This document shows, piece after piece, positions 8,775 through 18,262 of a stretch of DNA of 64,000 nt (position 1 is its first letter; every line of letters starts with the position of its first letter). Below the pieces are notes generated by a model. That model saw nothing but the letters and a program-made list of their open reading frames with translations, had not been told where the DNA came from and did no database searches. Origin of the DNA: Rubritalea profundi. GTDB lineage: Bacteria; Verrucomicrobiota; Verrucomicrobiia; Verrucomicrobiales; Akkermansiaceae. The position numbers were made by a program, and so were the translations under genes. The stretch covers positions 974,871 through 1,038,870 of the forward strand of contig NZ_MQWA01000001.1 of NCBI RefSeq assembly GCF_002954445.1, given 5' to 3'.

Positions 8775-9124
8775 GGTAGTGCGTCCGTGTGGTTAAATTC
8801 ATTCACGTCATCACTCTTGAGTACTGCGTGGGCTCGCATCAGCAGCGTGATCGTGAAAACCATTAGACCAAAACCGATCACAATAGCTGTAAGCACCAAT
8901 GCCTGAGGGACGGGGTCGGCGTGACCAGCAGCCACAGTGCCTGTCTCACTGTCGGCAAAGACTGGCTGGTGGGCTCGAATCCCCCCCATGGTGAAGACTA
9001 ACAAGTTAGCAGCCTGACTGAGTAAAATGATGCCAATGATGAGCTTTGTCATATTGCGCCGCAACAGACAATAGACGCCTGCTGCGAATAATATGCCAGC
9101 CATGATAGTGATGAGGAGAGACAT
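8771..9124 (-). CDS. mrpC: Mrp Na+/H+ antiporter subunit C (NuoK-like)
   Basis: 117 residues, three membrane helices: an N-terminal GILFAAGVYCLLRRNMTKLIIG segment, a second helix ILLSQAANLLVFTMGG, and the conserved PQALVLTAIVIGFG segment of NuoK/MrpC proteins. Located 2 nt after mrpB and overlapping mrpD, consistent with the canonical operon order A-B-C-D-E-F-G. Confidence 0.93.
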   Translation of the reverse strand: MSLLITIMAGILFAAGVYCLLRRNMTKLIIGIILLSQAANLLVFTMGGIRAHQPVFADSETGTVAAGHADPVPQALVLTAIVIGFGLMVFTITLLMRAHAVLKSDDVNEFNHTDALP

Positions 9125-9126
9125 GA

Positions 9127-9549
9127 TTAGTTATTGTTAGAATCTAAGGATTTTGCACAGAGCAAGGCAAAGCCGAGCACCACCATATAGACCCCGATAT
9201 CGAACACGATCGGTGTTCCAAGCTTGAGCTTCCCTATAACGGGTAAATACCAAGTCGGCAGCCAGACAGCCTGAAACAACACATTATTGACGGCTAGTCC
9301 GATCAAGGAGCTGACACAGGCAATGATCAAGCCGTATTGCATCAACGCTATTGGTTTGAGAATTCTACTCGCCTTGATCTCATCCCAACCGACAGCCAAA
9401 GCACGTAGCATCACTGCCGAGGCAGCAATTAAGCCACCGATAAACCCACCTCCGGGCAGGTTGTGCCCACGGTACAAGACCACTAAAGAAAGTAGAATCA
9501 AGAGCGGGTAGAGAAAGCGGGTCGCTGTGCGTAAAATGACTGAATCCAT
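9127..9549 (-). CDS. mrpB: Mrp Na+/H+ antiporter subunit B
   Basis: 140 residues, four membrane helices, with the family signature GHNLPGGGFIGGLIAASAVML. Its ATG overlaps the mrpA stop codon as TAATG, so translation is coupled. MrpB helps complete the membrane domain next to the C-terminal part of MrpA. Confidence 0.93.
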   Translation of the reverse strand: MDSVILRTATRFLYPLLILLSLVVLYRGHNLPGGGFIGGLIAASAVMLRALAVGWDEIKASRILKPIALMQYGLIIACVSSLIGLAVNNVLFQAVWLPTWYLPVIGKLKLGTPIVFDIGVYMVVLGFALLCAKSLDSNNN

Positions 9550-11834
9550 TACTTTCCTTTTGTTGTGACTTTATCCACCAGCGCCCATACACCAAGCGCT
9601 GCAATTGCTAACACGCAAACCTCACCAAATGTATCAAGCGCTCTGAAATCCACCAAAATAACATTCACTACATTGGCGCCATGGCCTTCAGGGTAACTCA
9701 TTTGAGTCAATTTATCCGAGATCTTCGGGCCAAACAAAAGCCCTTGGGACTTTAGCATGAGAACCGTCATCACCCCTCCCATGATCAATGCTAGACCAGT
9801 ATCCATGAAGCGCTCGAAGCCAGTCGAGAGTTTCCTGTAACGTGGTAACCGGCGCACGACCCAGGCAAAAAGCACCACAGTAAGCGTTTCCACTAACACC
9901 TGGGTAATTGCCAAATCCGGTGCGCTGTACTTCGCATAAATCATAGAAACACCGTAACCAACAACACCGAGTGAGACCACAGCGGTCAGACGCGACTTTG
10001 AGAGAACAGCAAACAAAGTCGCTATTGTCATCGCCACTAACAAAATGGTTATGAATGGATTGAGCTGCCCGATTCCCTCGAAAGTGGGCCAACCGCCGAA
10101 GCGAACAAGCTTCCACAAAATGAGGCCACAGCTAGAAACTAGAATAATGATTACATAAGAGCGCAGCCTGCCAGTCTGTAGTGACTGGGTCGACCAGCGT
10201 GCCACCATCAGAACAAACTTAAAAACGTGCTCGTAAACTGTGTCGGCAAATGTCGATTCATTGACCTTCTTACCCGCTGCTGCAGGTCTGAGAACTTTCA
10301 TCAAAGTGAAACCCAGAGCAAAGGTTACTAAGCTCAGAATCAATGGGAGATTCACTCCATGCCATAACGAGAGAGTGTAAGGCTCAGCTCCAGCTACAAT
10401 GCCAGTGTAGGCAAAACTAATCAAAGGGCCCACCAAACCGGGAAAACAGCCGATCACCAAACCTAGAGTCGCTAACAGCAATGGCCCGGCCGTCATCAAC
10501 AAGCCCATCTCGTGCGGCTTCTTAGGAAGATCTCCAATCGATTTTCTAAAGTAAGGAATCACACCCGCCCGGGCCGCGAGCACCATCATCGTCGCATTGC
10601 CGATAAGAAGCACAGCAATAGTCAGCCAGCTGCCACCCACCACAGACTTGTAGACGTATTCTTTCCCTAAGAAACCGAAAAATAGTGGCAGCCCCATCAT
10701 TGAAAAGGCAGCCAGCAATGCTGCAGGCGTAGTCAGTGGCATTGTCTTTTTGAGCTGGCCTAACAACCGTATATCACGCGTCCCAGTAGAGTGATCCACC
10801 GCGCCAGCTGTCATAAATAAAGTCGCCTTGTACAGAGCGTGACCTAGTAAAAACACCAGCGCTGCTAGAATAGAATATTTCGTATCAATTCCTATCAAAA
10901 ACGTCAGTATACCTAGAACTGCTAAGGTCGTAGCTGCCAATATTTTTTTAAGGTCAGCCTGACGCAAGCCATACACTAGGGCTATGGATATAGTCACGCC
11001 GCCTGCGATCATTAAAGAATGCGACCACTCTGAAGTACCTCCCAAGACGGGCTGCATCACCAGCAAAAGAAACACCCCCGCTTTTACCATCGTAGCAGAG
11101 TGTAGGTAGGCACTCACTGGTGTCGGCGCAGCCATCGCATTGGGCAACCAAAAGTGGAATGGGAATTGTGCCGATTTAGTAAATGCTCCCAGTAAAACTA
11201 AAATCAAACATCCCGTATACAATGGGTGCCCAGCCACTTGGTAATCACCAGTGAGAAGGTCAGACAACATCCAAGTCCCGGTCATCTGATTCAGCAAGAT
11301 CAAGCCAGCCAGCAATGCCAGTCCTCCAAGCCCTGTGACAACCAAGGCCTGCAAAGCACTGCGTCGAGCCGATGCTTTTTCGTGGTCAAAGCCAATCAAC
11401 AAATACGAGCTCACACTAGTGAGTTCCCAAAAAATGAACAGAATGATCAAGTGGTTCGAGAGCACAATCCCCGTCATTGCAAACATGAACAAATACAGCA
11501 AGGAGCACAGCCGCATCGTGCCAGATTTCCCGCCCATGTACCCGAGCGCGTATGTGACGATGAGCGTCCCTATCCCAGTGATTAACAATCCCATCAGCAA
11601 AGCCAAGCCATTGAGATGAAGCCCAATGGTTAGCCCAAAACTTGGCACCCACTCCCTCGTCCAGATCAAGCTTTGCCCGGAACTCAACACTTCCCCCCCC
11701 GCTATACAGAGGCAAACAAAGCTAGCCAACGCGGGCAATATCACTAGCCCACGACCCATAAAATTAGATTTATCCTTGAGCAATACAGGGACAATCGATC
11801 CTATGAGTAAAAAAATGAGTATGAATGGTAGCAT
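9549..11834 (-). CDS. mrpA: Mrp Na+/H+ antiporter subunit A (NuoL-like, with MrpB-like C-terminus)
   Basis: 761 residues, close to typical MrpA (about 770-800). The N-terminal two thirds is NuoL/ND5-like: NHLIILFIFWELTSVSSYLLIGF carries the conserved buried Glu, and AFTKSAQFPFHFWLPNAM the Lys plus FPFHFWLP motif. The C-terminal third contains LAITQVLVETLTVVLFAWVVRR and VNVILVDFRALDTFGEVCVLAIAALGVW, the domain shared with MrpB/MbhD-E. First gene of a complete mrpABCDEFG operon (11834 to 6362). Such antiporters exchange cytoplasmic Na+ for external H+ and support salt and alkaline tolerance, fitting a marine lifestyle. The promoter probably lies between the ATG and the MITE-like element upstream. 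Confidence 0.95.
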   Translation of the reverse strand: MLPFILIFLLIGSIVPVLLKDKSNFMGRGLVILPALASFVCLCIAGGEVLSSGQSLIWTREWVPSFGLTIGLHLNGLALLMGLLITGIGTLIVTYALGYMGGKSGTMRLCSLLYLFMFAMTGIVLSNHLIILFIFWELTSVSSYLLIGFDHEKASARRSALQALVVTGLGGLALLAGLILLNQMTGTWMLSDLLTGDYQVAGHPLYTGCLILVLLGAFTKSAQFPFHFWLPNAMAAPTPVSAYLHSATMVKAGVFLLLVMQPVLGGTSEWSHSLMIAGGVTISIALVYGLRQADLKKILAATTLAVLGILTFLIGIDTKYSILAALVFLLGHALYKATLFMTAGAVDHSTGTRDIRLLGQLKKTMPLTTPAALLAAFSMMGLPLFFGFLGKEYVYKSVVGGSWLTIAVLLIGNATMMVLAARAGVIPYFRKSIGDLPKKPHEMGLLMTAGPLLLATLGLVIGCFPGLVGPLISFAYTGIVAGAEPYTLSLWHGVNLPLILSLVTFALGFTLMKVLRPAAAGKKVNESTFADTVYEHVFKFVLMVARWSTQSLQTGRLRSYVIIILVSSCGLILWKLVRFGGWPTFEGIGQLNPFITILLVAMTIATLFAVLSKSRLTAVVSLGVVGYGVSMIYAKYSAPDLAITQVLVETLTVVLFAWVVRRLPRYRKLSTGFERFMDTGLALIMGGVMTVLMLKSQGLLFGPKISDKLTQMSYPEGHGANVVNVILVDFRALDTFGEVCVLAIAALGVWALVDKVTTKGK

Positions 11835-11905
11835 TATGATTGCTCGCTAACACCTTTAGTGTTTGCGGCCTTCACTACCAACTCGAAAGAATATTTCATG
11901 CCTTA

Positions 11906-12124
11906 AGGGAACCTCTGGTAACTAGCATCGGTGCCGTGTGTGTGTGTTATATTGTGATTTGCGAGCCGAGCTCGATTATTGGTAAGGCACCCTGCGGGCT
12001 GAAAAGTCTTCCTTCACTAGGCTGCGTTGCTCTTCGGTCCCGGATAGTATCCGCTCCTTCATTACGCCTTGCCTTGTTTGAAATCCTTTTCAGCGTCACT
12101 GCCGCTAGTTAACAGAGGCTCCCT
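11906..12124. mobile_element. MITE-like element with TTA target duplication
   Basis: About 219 bp, non-coding. The ends are imperfect inverted repeats: AGGGAACCTCTGGTAACTAG at the left and the complement of AGGGAGCCTCTGTTAACTAG at the right (18 of 20 match). Flanking TTA (11903-11905 and 12125-12127) looks like a 3-bp target-site duplication. The ends and TNA-type duplication resemble IS5-family (IS427-group) elements, so it was probably mobilised by such a transposase, which is not in the window. A 90-codon frame inside it is likely spurious. It sits just upstream of the mrp operon. Confidence 0.75.
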
Positions 12125-12228
12125 TTATTCATTGTTGTGCGCATTCCTTGTGCTCACGACAAATGTCTATAAGGCCTTAAACTAAAACTAGCAACTAACT
12201 TGCATCAAAATCGTATTACTTTTTCAAA

Positions 12229-12594
12229 TTATGATTTGAGCCACTTCCAGGCTTGATCAAGTTCTTCGGTATTGAAGTGCTTTTCTCTGATGCCTACCAG
12301 TTTGGCAAACTTGCTATCGATGGCCACTAGCCATTGCCAAACCTTCTCATCCGCCACGACACAAATTTTCTCAAGTTTATTCATATGAGTAAGCACCCAT
12401 TTTATATCATCGATTCCAGCTCTAACGCCCCAGCCAGCACCCGTATCTAACACCAATAGCACACAAACCTTAGCATGCATTTCTAGCGCTGCTTCAATAT
12501 CGGCAATCCAAAGCCGTTCTTGGTCTGGACCAATGGTCCCAGAAACCTCGTAACCTAAATATCGACCTTCACTGGATGGGAGTTTTATAATCAT
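12229..12594 (-). CDS. SpoIIAA-like (STAS-fold) protein
   Basis: 121 residues from ATG 12594 (a longer version from 12621 is possible). The pattern of an N-terminal beta strand, YLGYEVSGTIGPDQERLWIADIEAAL, then VCVLLVLDTGAGWG and a mid-protein helix DDIKWVLTHMNKLEKICVVAD matches the SpoIIAA-like family (PF11964) found in many aquatic bacteria. These soluble proteins have a STAS/CRAL-TRIO-like fold; their role is unknown, with lipid or stress functions proposed for relatives. No operon partner. Confidence 0.7.
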   Translation of the reverse strand: MIIKLPSSEGRYLGYEVSGTIGPDQERLWIADIEAALEMHAKVCVLLVLDTGAGWGVRAGIDDIKWVLTHMNKLEKICVVADEKVWQWLVAIDSKFAKLVGIREKHFNTEELDQAWKWLKS

Positions 12595-12773
12595 AACCCA
12601 ATTAGCATAAGTGATAAACACTGGGCGAGTCTATCATAAACCACACCACAAGACAATTTTTGGGCTTCCAGCCAGCAGGATGAAACGACTTCAACCGCGA
12701 AAAATGCGAAAGCCTGGAAAAACCAGCACGGTGAAGGTTTTCTGACACGAATGCCCACCAATGATTGCCAGTT

Positions 12774-14780
12774 CTATCTAAAATCGAAGGCCGAAGGCTT
12801 GGCTACACGGTAAACTGCTAGAAACTCCTCGGCTTGCTCAGGATCATTTAGCACATAGACACCAGCTGTTAGAACTAGCTTCTCAGCACTTTCCTCCTCT
12901 GGCCCCAATTTTATAGGTTCCGTCATCTGTGATTTTCGTAGGATTTCATAATGCCCTCCCAGTCCTGGTGCAGTTTTTTTCAATAATTCCAAAGCCACTC
13001 GGCCCATCGTGTGGCGTAGGTTCAGCTCGACCACGGGTCTAAATACCAAGTTCCCATCGGCATCACGGAACACCATAGAATCCACCCCCAGAGCCCCCAC
13101 GTAGCCGCTATCAGCCAGCAGTTCACCCAAAGCTTTGACCAGCGTGTGGCGGTAAAAATGATGCACCTGACAATCTCTAAACAGAAAGCTGGTCAACTCC
13201 TCATCCAAGCCCTGCGACCACTTAGGCAATACTAACGAACCACGAAACCTCCCGAGTTCATCATTGATCACCCGTGTCATTCCACGCTGCTTAATTTCTC
13301 CATTTGAAGCAATTTCGTATTGCGATGAAAAATCAAGGACACGCTCTAACCATGGTTCCACCAGCACACCACCGTGTTCCTTCAGCACCCGCCTGAGCCA
13401 CCCCCTAGAACTCTTAGTCCACTCAGCACCTAACAACCGGCAATGCCCACGGCCAGCATTAGAATACGCAGCCTTCATCAGCACATCACCCACAGCTCCA
13501 TCCACATAGCTCTCAACCTCATCAATGCTAGTGCACCACTCCCCCACAGGGTCACCTATCATCTTCTCTAATTCATAACCAAACTCTTTAGACAGCCAGA
13601 GCGACGGTGACTCAGCCCGCCAACTCGCCTCTACATTTTCACTCATATTATGAGAAAATGGCTTCAAGGCATCTGACGCCTTTTGCTGCCAAGCCCACGG
13701 ACGCACTCCACCTACACGTCTCTCTTCCAGCTCGCTAGAATTCCCTATCACAACACATTGCGGCATTGGAAATCCCCAAGCTCGGATATTTTTAAGGTGC
13801 TGCCGGCTTGGTTCCTTGTGTAGCAATAATACGTCATCACGCCTAGCCAGTGCCAAGCTCACCATATCCAAATCCTCTTCTAAGAGACGCACATTCTTCT
13901 TTGCTGTGAATGCTTTTTTATTCACCCGCGCCACCTCCTCGCTCTCGGCATTTGGGTTGAAAAAATGCACCACGGGCGTACGGCCACGCGATTGCTCTGC
14001 GACCTCGAGTAACTCGATCCAGTCCTCATCAATCCCAGCGAGCCGCCGTCCCTCCGCATTGTACGGAGCCAATCCCTTCGCCCGCACTGGAGCCAAGGGG
14101 AAATGAAGTTGTGTTTGAAATGCCTCCCAATCTGACTTCGATTGGTCCTTCCACTTTCTAAACCACTTCAAGCCATGCCCAACATGTTCGATCTCATCCT
14201 CGTAGATTTTCTCTAACACCGCAGCGGTCCCGCCATCGCCCACTTGCCTAAACAACTTAGCGTAGTGGACGGAGTAATCCAGATTTGCCTGTTCAAAGAC
14301 CAAGCTCAATCGGCTGACAAAATCCATTGGTTGCTCCATCGGAGCCACCGCCCGCCAAAAGTAATCATTTACAGGAAGCTCGCCGAACTCGACCCCACAC
14401 TCGCGCATTCGTCGCATATACATCAATGTGTGCGCCTGTTCCTCCTTCAATGTCTGGTACACCCCCATGCGAAACTCTTTTGGAGCATTTGGGAATTTAA
14501 GTAAGACAAGAGCCATCAACTCTGTCGCTAGTAGTTCGTGGTTAGCAAGGAAATGCAACATCTTCCCTCGTTCTTGATCGTCGTCGAGACGGTTCGTCCC
14601 AGGGAAGTCAGCCTTCACACCACGCTCGGAAATACGCAACTCGATCGGACGGCCCGGTCCATCAGCCATAATAAATGGCTGGGCTGGCGCTTCATCAGTC
14701 ACAAGCTTGGGATTGATCAAGAGCTTCTCCTCCAAGGTCTTGCCAAAGAGTACCTGCTCAGCGAAATCGCGTAGTTCCAT
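12774..14780 (-). CDS. Fusion of ferritin-like DUF455 domain and ATP-grasp domain
   Basis: 668 residues. The N-terminal 250 match DUF455 ferritin-like proteins: helices carry NHELLATELMA (E82, E87), LKEEQAH (E114, H117), FEQANLD (E163) and DEIEH (E196, H199), giving the two E-x-x-H di-metal ligand sets. The C-terminal part (about 420-660) has ATP-grasp traits: VLMKAAYSNAGRG, GGVLVEPWLERV, GALGVDSMVF and RPVVELNLRHTMGR with the E-x-N metal site. ATP-grasp enzymes join a carboxylate to an amine or thiol through an acyl-phosphate; a ferritin-like partner suggests an oxidative or metal-dependent step on the same substrate. The substrate is unknown. Transcribed divergently from the HtrA pair, sharing a 75-bp intergenic promoter region. 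Confidence 0.75.
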   Translation of the reverse strand: MELRDFAEQVLFGKTLEEKLLINPKLVTDEAPAQPFIMADGPGRPIELRISERGVKADFPGTNRLDDDQERGKMLHFLANHELLATELMALVLLKFPNAPKEFRMGVYQTLKEEQAHTLMYMRRMRECGVEFGELPVNDYFWRAVAPMEQPMDFVSRLSLVFEQANLDYSVHYAKLFRQVGDGGTAAVLEKIYEDEIEHVGHGLKWFRKWKDQSKSDWEAFQTQLHFPLAPVRAKGLAPYNAEGRRLAGIDEDWIELLEVAEQSRGRTPVVHFFNPNAESEEVARVNKKAFTAKKNVRLLEEDLDMVSLALARRDDVLLLHKEPSRQHLKNIRAWGFPMPQCVVIGNSSELEERRVGGVRPWAWQQKASDALKPFSHNMSENVEASWRAESPSLWLSKEFGYELEKMIGDPVGEWCTSIDEVESYVDGAVGDVLMKAAYSNAGRGHCRLLGAEWTKSSRGWLRRVLKEHGGVLVEPWLERVLDFSSQYEIASNGEIKQRGMTRVINDELGRFRGSLVLPKWSQGLDEELTSFLFRDCQVHHFYRHTLVKALGELLADSGYVGALGVDSMVFRDADGNLVFRPVVELNLRHTMGRVALELLKKTAPGLGGHYEILRKSQMTEPIKLGPEEESAEKLVLTAGVYVLNDPEQAEEFLAVYRVAKPSAFDFR

Positions 14781-14855
14781 GCCTTGTCTTAGCCCCCATC
14801 AAAGTAAAATTCAAATCCCTCTTTTTTTAAAAATCCAGCCTAGCTTATTCAACAA

Positions 14856-16355
14856 ATGAAAGTCCTATTCACCTGCGCCATCGCCCTAGTGGGATCCCTG
14901 TACGCCCAAGAAGCCGTCACAGCTGCTCCCGCTCAGGATCACCACACCGCGACGGAAAGCGCCACCAAAGCTACCATCTATAAGTCCATCGTCCGCATCG
15001 AAGTCGCCTCACAAGTCCCCGACTACAAGACCCCGTGGAATGCTGGTCGTTTTTCTGGTGGCACTGGCACTGGGTTTCTGATTGGCAAAAATCAATTCCT
15101 TACCAATGCCCACGTGGTCTCCAACGCCCGCCGGATCCTCATCACCATGCACGGTTCCTCGCGCAAGCACCAAGCCCGGGTCGTCCACGTCGCGCACGAT
15201 TGCGACCTGGCACTTCTAGAGCTGGTCGACTTCAGGCCCTTTGCTGACCTTGCCCATTTAGAAATCGGTAGCATTCCAAAGCTCGAGTCCGAAGTCCGCG
15301 TGATTGGTTACCCGATGGGTGGCGAGCGCATCTCCGTGACGCGTGGAGTCGTTTCCCGCATCGATTTCCGACCCTACGCGCACTCACGCTCAGACTCTCA
15401 CCTCATTGTCCAAATCGATGCTGCGATCAACCCCGGCAACTCTGGCGGCCCCGTCCTCCAAGACGGCAAGGTTGCAGGTGTCGCTTTTCAGGGACTCACC
15501 CAGGCCGACAACACCGGCTACATGATCCCCACCCCTGTCATCAGACGCTTCCTCAAGGACATCGAAGATGGCAGCTATGACTCATACGCCGACCTAGGAG
15601 CCTACGACTTTGCTCTGTTCAACCCCGCCATGCGTAAAGTCTACAATCTTCAAGCCAACGATCCTGGTGTTCTCATCTCCAGTGTCACCTCTGGAGGTTC
15701 CTCTAGTGGCTCTCTTAAAGAAGGCGATATCCTCACCGCTATCGATGGCTACTCCGTCGATTCCTCAGGTAACATCACTATCGCTGGAGAGCGCGTCAAC
15801 ATGAACGAAATAATCGAGCGCAAGTTCGCTGGTGACAAAATCCAGCTCGATTTCATCCGCGACGGCAAGAAGCTCAGCAAAGAAATTTCTCTAAAAACAT
15901 TTCCTCCAGCCAGTATGTACTCCGCCCAATACGGAAAAAAGCCTCGTTACCTCATCCAAGGTGGACTCGTCCTCCAACCGCTCAACCGCAACCTCTACGC
16001 GGCACACAAGCTAAACAACCCACGTGTCCGCCGCCTTTTCAGCGAGTATGTAAAAGAAGGCATCTTCAAGGAACGTGCAGACATCCTCATCCTGACACGC
16101 GTACTTGACGACCCCATCAACTCGGCTCTCTCAGGCTACGTCGGCAGCGCGGTCAAATCCATCAATGGAGTCGACATCACCGACATCAAACAGGCCCATG
16201 AACTACTCAACCCAGCCACTCCTCCAGAGTTCTTTGAAATCATGCTCGACGGCCTCGACCGACCGCTCATTTTTCCCAGCAAAGGGCTCAGCGAAGCGAA
16301 CCAACGTATCAGCGAGAACTACGGCGTGCACAAAGCTAACAACCTCTCTAACTAA
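14856..16355 (+). CDS. Secreted HtrA-like serine protease with PDZ domain(s), catalytically intact
   Basis: 499 residues. Signal peptide (first 17-20 residues, SLYAQ). Trypsin-fold domain with complete triad: H86 in LTNAHVV, D117 in CDLALLEL, S196 in NPGNSGGPV. A PDZ-like domain follows (about 265-350, GSLKEGDILTAIDGY), and a second divergent one may lie near the C-terminus (SAVKSINGVDITDIKQA). Acts in the periplasm or outside the cell, probably in protein quality control or processing. Followed after 20 nt by an inactive paralogue, so the two are probably co-transcribed. Confidence 0.88.
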   Translation: MKVLFTCAIALVGSLYAQEAVTAAPAQDHHTATESATKATIYKSIVRIEVASQVPDYKTPWNAGRFSGGTGTGFLIGKNQFLTNAHVVSNARRILITMHGSSRKHQARVVHVAHDCDLALLELVDFRPFADLAHLEIGSIPKLESEVRVIGYPMGGERISVTRGVVSRIDFRPYAHSRSDSHLIVQIDAAINPGNSGGPVLQDGKVAGVAFQGLTQADNTGYMIPTPVIRRFLKDIEDGSYDSYADLGAYDFALFNPAMRKVYNLQANDPGVLISSVTSGGSSSGSLKEGDILTAIDGYSVDSSGNITIAGERVNMNEIIERKFAGDKIQLDFIRDGKKLSKEISLKTFPPASMYSAQYGKKPRYLIQGGLVLQPLNRNLYAAHKLNNPRVRRLFSEYVKEGIFKERADILILTRVLDDPINSALSGYVGSAVKSINGVDITDIKQAHELLNPATPPEFFEIMLDGLDRPLIFPSKGLSEANQRISENYGVHKANNLSN

Positions 16356-16375
16356 ACCTTTCCACCTTTCTAATC

Positions 16376-17839
16376 ATGAAATCATTTTTCACTCTTAGTA
16401 TCGTCCTCGCCTCCTCATTCGGAGCCATGGCCAAAGATGTATCCGACTCAGTCATCCGTGTAGCCACCACTCTCCAAAGCTACAATCCATCCCAACCATG
16501 GGAAAAAACTTCGCCACGCAAAAGGCGCGCCCTCGCCGCAGTACTCCCAAACAGCCAAGTGCTTACCACTGCTGAAATGGTCACTGACGCCAATTTCATC
16601 CAGTTAGAATCGGCCAATGGCGAGCACCAAATTCCAGCGAGAGTAGTCGCAGTCGATTACGAAGCTAACCTCGCCCTACTCACTCCTAACTCTGACGAAG
16701 GCATAAAAACTCTTGGAAAATTCAATGGCCTAGAGATCGCACCCACAGCCCACCTCGGAGATGAGGTCAACATCGTCCAAATCGAAGACAATGGCATGAC
16801 CCTGATCACTGAAGGCCGTATCCAGAGTGCCGATGTGGTCGCTAGTTTCGTCCCTGGTCACTTCTTCCTCAACTACGAAGTCAAAGCCTCCATGCAGAGT
16901 GCGGCGAACAGCTTCACCGTACCCGTTCTGAAAGATGACAAGCTGCTCGGGCTGCTCACGAGTTATTCCTCTAAGGACCAAATCGTCGACATCATCTCGC
17001 CAGAAATCATCAAAGCATTTCTTAAAGATGCTAGAGATGGTAAGTACCAAGGATTCCCAAGTCTAGGTATCGGCACCACCCGCACCACCGACATCCACTT
17101 CCGCGATTGGCTCCAGCTCTCCAGCGACAAGGGTGGACTCTATGTCACACGTGTGCTACCAAACTCAGCTGCAGCACTCGCCGGCATCAAAACAGGAGAT
17201 GTCCTCACAGCGATCAATGGCAAGCCACTCGACCGCCGCGGCTACTACCATGCCAACGGCTACGGCCAACTCTTCTGGAGCCACCTCATCCGCGGATCAC
17301 AACCAATCGGTAGCACGATTAAGCTAGACCTGCTACGCGGTGGCAAGCCACTCGAGGTCTCAGCCACACTCAAGCGCGCCCCTGAAGGTATCATCCCGTC
17401 CCACACCTATGACAAGGCTCCACGCTTCCTCGTCAAAGGCGGCATCGTTTTCCAGGAGCTAACAAAGTCCTACCTCCGAGCCTTTGGCGACGACTGGGTG
17501 TCACGCGCTCCACTTAACCTGCTCGATGCAATCAACCACCCAGAAGACTATGAAAAAGGACGCAAACGCCTAGTCTTCATCAGCGCCGTCATCCCCACCC
17601 CAGCCACACTCGGCTACGAATCGCTCAACAGCGTCATCGTCGAACAAATCAACGGACAAGCCATCGAAGACCTCCCCTCTCTCATCGCCGCCTTTAAAAA
17701 GGTCCCTAAAAATGGCATTCACACACTTAAACTCGACGGCCAACCAGAAACAATCTACCTCGACGCTAAAGTGTCAGACACCGTCGACCAGAGCCTCCTA
17801 GCCCGTGGGCTTCCCAGCCTCTCCCGCGAGACTGAGTGA
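16376..17839 (+). CDS. Secreted HtrA-like pseudoprotease with PDZ domain
   Basis: 487 residues, signal peptide (ASSFGAMA). It has the same layout as the upstream protease, but the triad is lost: LTTAEMV replaces LTxAHVV (His to Glu67), YEANLALL replaces xDxDLALL (Asp to Asn98), and the GNSGGP loop reads AANSFTVP. The PDZ domain is well preserved (GGLYVTRVLPNSAAALAGIKTGDVLTAING written in part: SAAALAGIKTGDVLTAI), as is the C-terminal extension with FLVKGGIVFQELT matching YLIQGGLVLQPLN of its neighbour. Probably a regulatory or scaffolding partner of the active enzyme (inference). A second active/inactive pair lies at 35457-37495. Confidence 0.85.
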   Translation: MKSFFTLSIVLASSFGAMAKDVSDSVIRVATTLQSYNPSQPWEKTSPRKRRALAAVLPNSQVLTTAEMVTDANFIQLESANGEHQIPARVVAVDYEANLALLTPNSDEGIKTLGKFNGLEIAPTAHLGDEVNIVQIEDNGMTLITEGRIQSADVVASFVPGHFFLNYEVKASMQSAANSFTVPVLKDDKLLGLLTSYSSKDQIVDIISPEIIKAFLKDARDGKYQGFPSLGIGTTRTTDIHFRDWLQLSSDKGGLYVTRVLPNSAAALAGIKTGDVLTAINGKPLDRRGYYHANGYGQLFWSHLIRGSQPIGSTIKLDLLRGGKPLEVSATLKRAPEGIIPSHTYDKAPRFLVKGGIVFQELTKSYLRAFGDDWVSRAPLNLLDAINHPEDYEKGRKRLVFISAVIPTPATLGYESLNSVIVEQINGQAIEDLPSLIAAFKKVPKNGIHTLKLDGQPETIYLDAKVSDTVDQSLLARGLPSLSRETE

Positions 17840-17844
17840 CCTGA

Positions 17845-17865
17845 GAGCGCCGAGCCCCAGCTCGG
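17845..17865. repeat. Hairpin repeat after the HtrA pair
   Basis: GAGCGCCGAGCCCC starts a unit whose CCGAGC (17850-17855) pairs with GCTCGG (17860-17865) over a 4-nt loop. A related unit, GAGCGCCAAGCCCT, begins at 18277 with a weaker GCCA/TGGC hairpin. The two flank the DUF2288 gene. No U tract, so a terminator role is uncertain. Confidence 0.5.
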
Positions 17866-17914
17866 AAGCCTACCACCATTGACTAACTCCCAATCACCAT
17901 TTAACCCAATCATT

Positions 17915-18262
17915 ATGAGCGAAGAAAATGCAAAGCAAATGGAATACGGAGTCCTCGGTGACGACTCAATGTCCCAAGACGACAAAGTCGCCAAATACAC
18001 TGGCGACGTCGATTGGGAATACCTAAAGCCCCACTTCAAAACTGGTGCCATGGTCTACGTCGATCCCAGCCTTGAGCTCGCTGAAGTAGCCAAAGCATTC
18101 ACCGAAGACGACAAAGAAAAGGTCGGAGCCTGGATGAAAAAAGCCGATTTAGTAAAACCTGGGCCACAGCACGCCGATTGGTGGGAGTACGACAAAACCC
18201 GCTTCACAGCCGTAGTCTGCACCCCCTTCGTCCTAGCCCAGCCTCTCCCCAAACCCGAGTAA
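17915..18262 (+). CDS. DUF2288 family protein
   Basis: 115 residues from ATG 17915 (MSEENAKQ). A 12-codon longer frame from 17879 would start right after the HtrA gene and has no family match. The body fits DUF2288 (PF10052) closely: VDWEYLKPHFKTGAMVYVDP, LELAEVAKAFTEDDKEKVGA, WMKKADLVKP, and the end FTAVVCTPFVLAQPL. These are small soluble proteins of unknown function. No clear regulatory link; a related hairpin unit lies on each side. Confidence 0.8.
   Translation: MSEENAKQMEYGVLGDDSMSQDDKVAKYTGDVDWEYLKPHFKTGAMVYVDPSLELAEVAKAFTEDDKEKVGAWMKKADLVKPGPQHADWWEYDKTRFTAVVCTPFVLAQPLPKPE

Noticed and set aside
11840..12112. 90-codon open frame upstream of mrpA
   Set aside because: It lies mostly within the MITE-like element; its coding look comes from the repeat.
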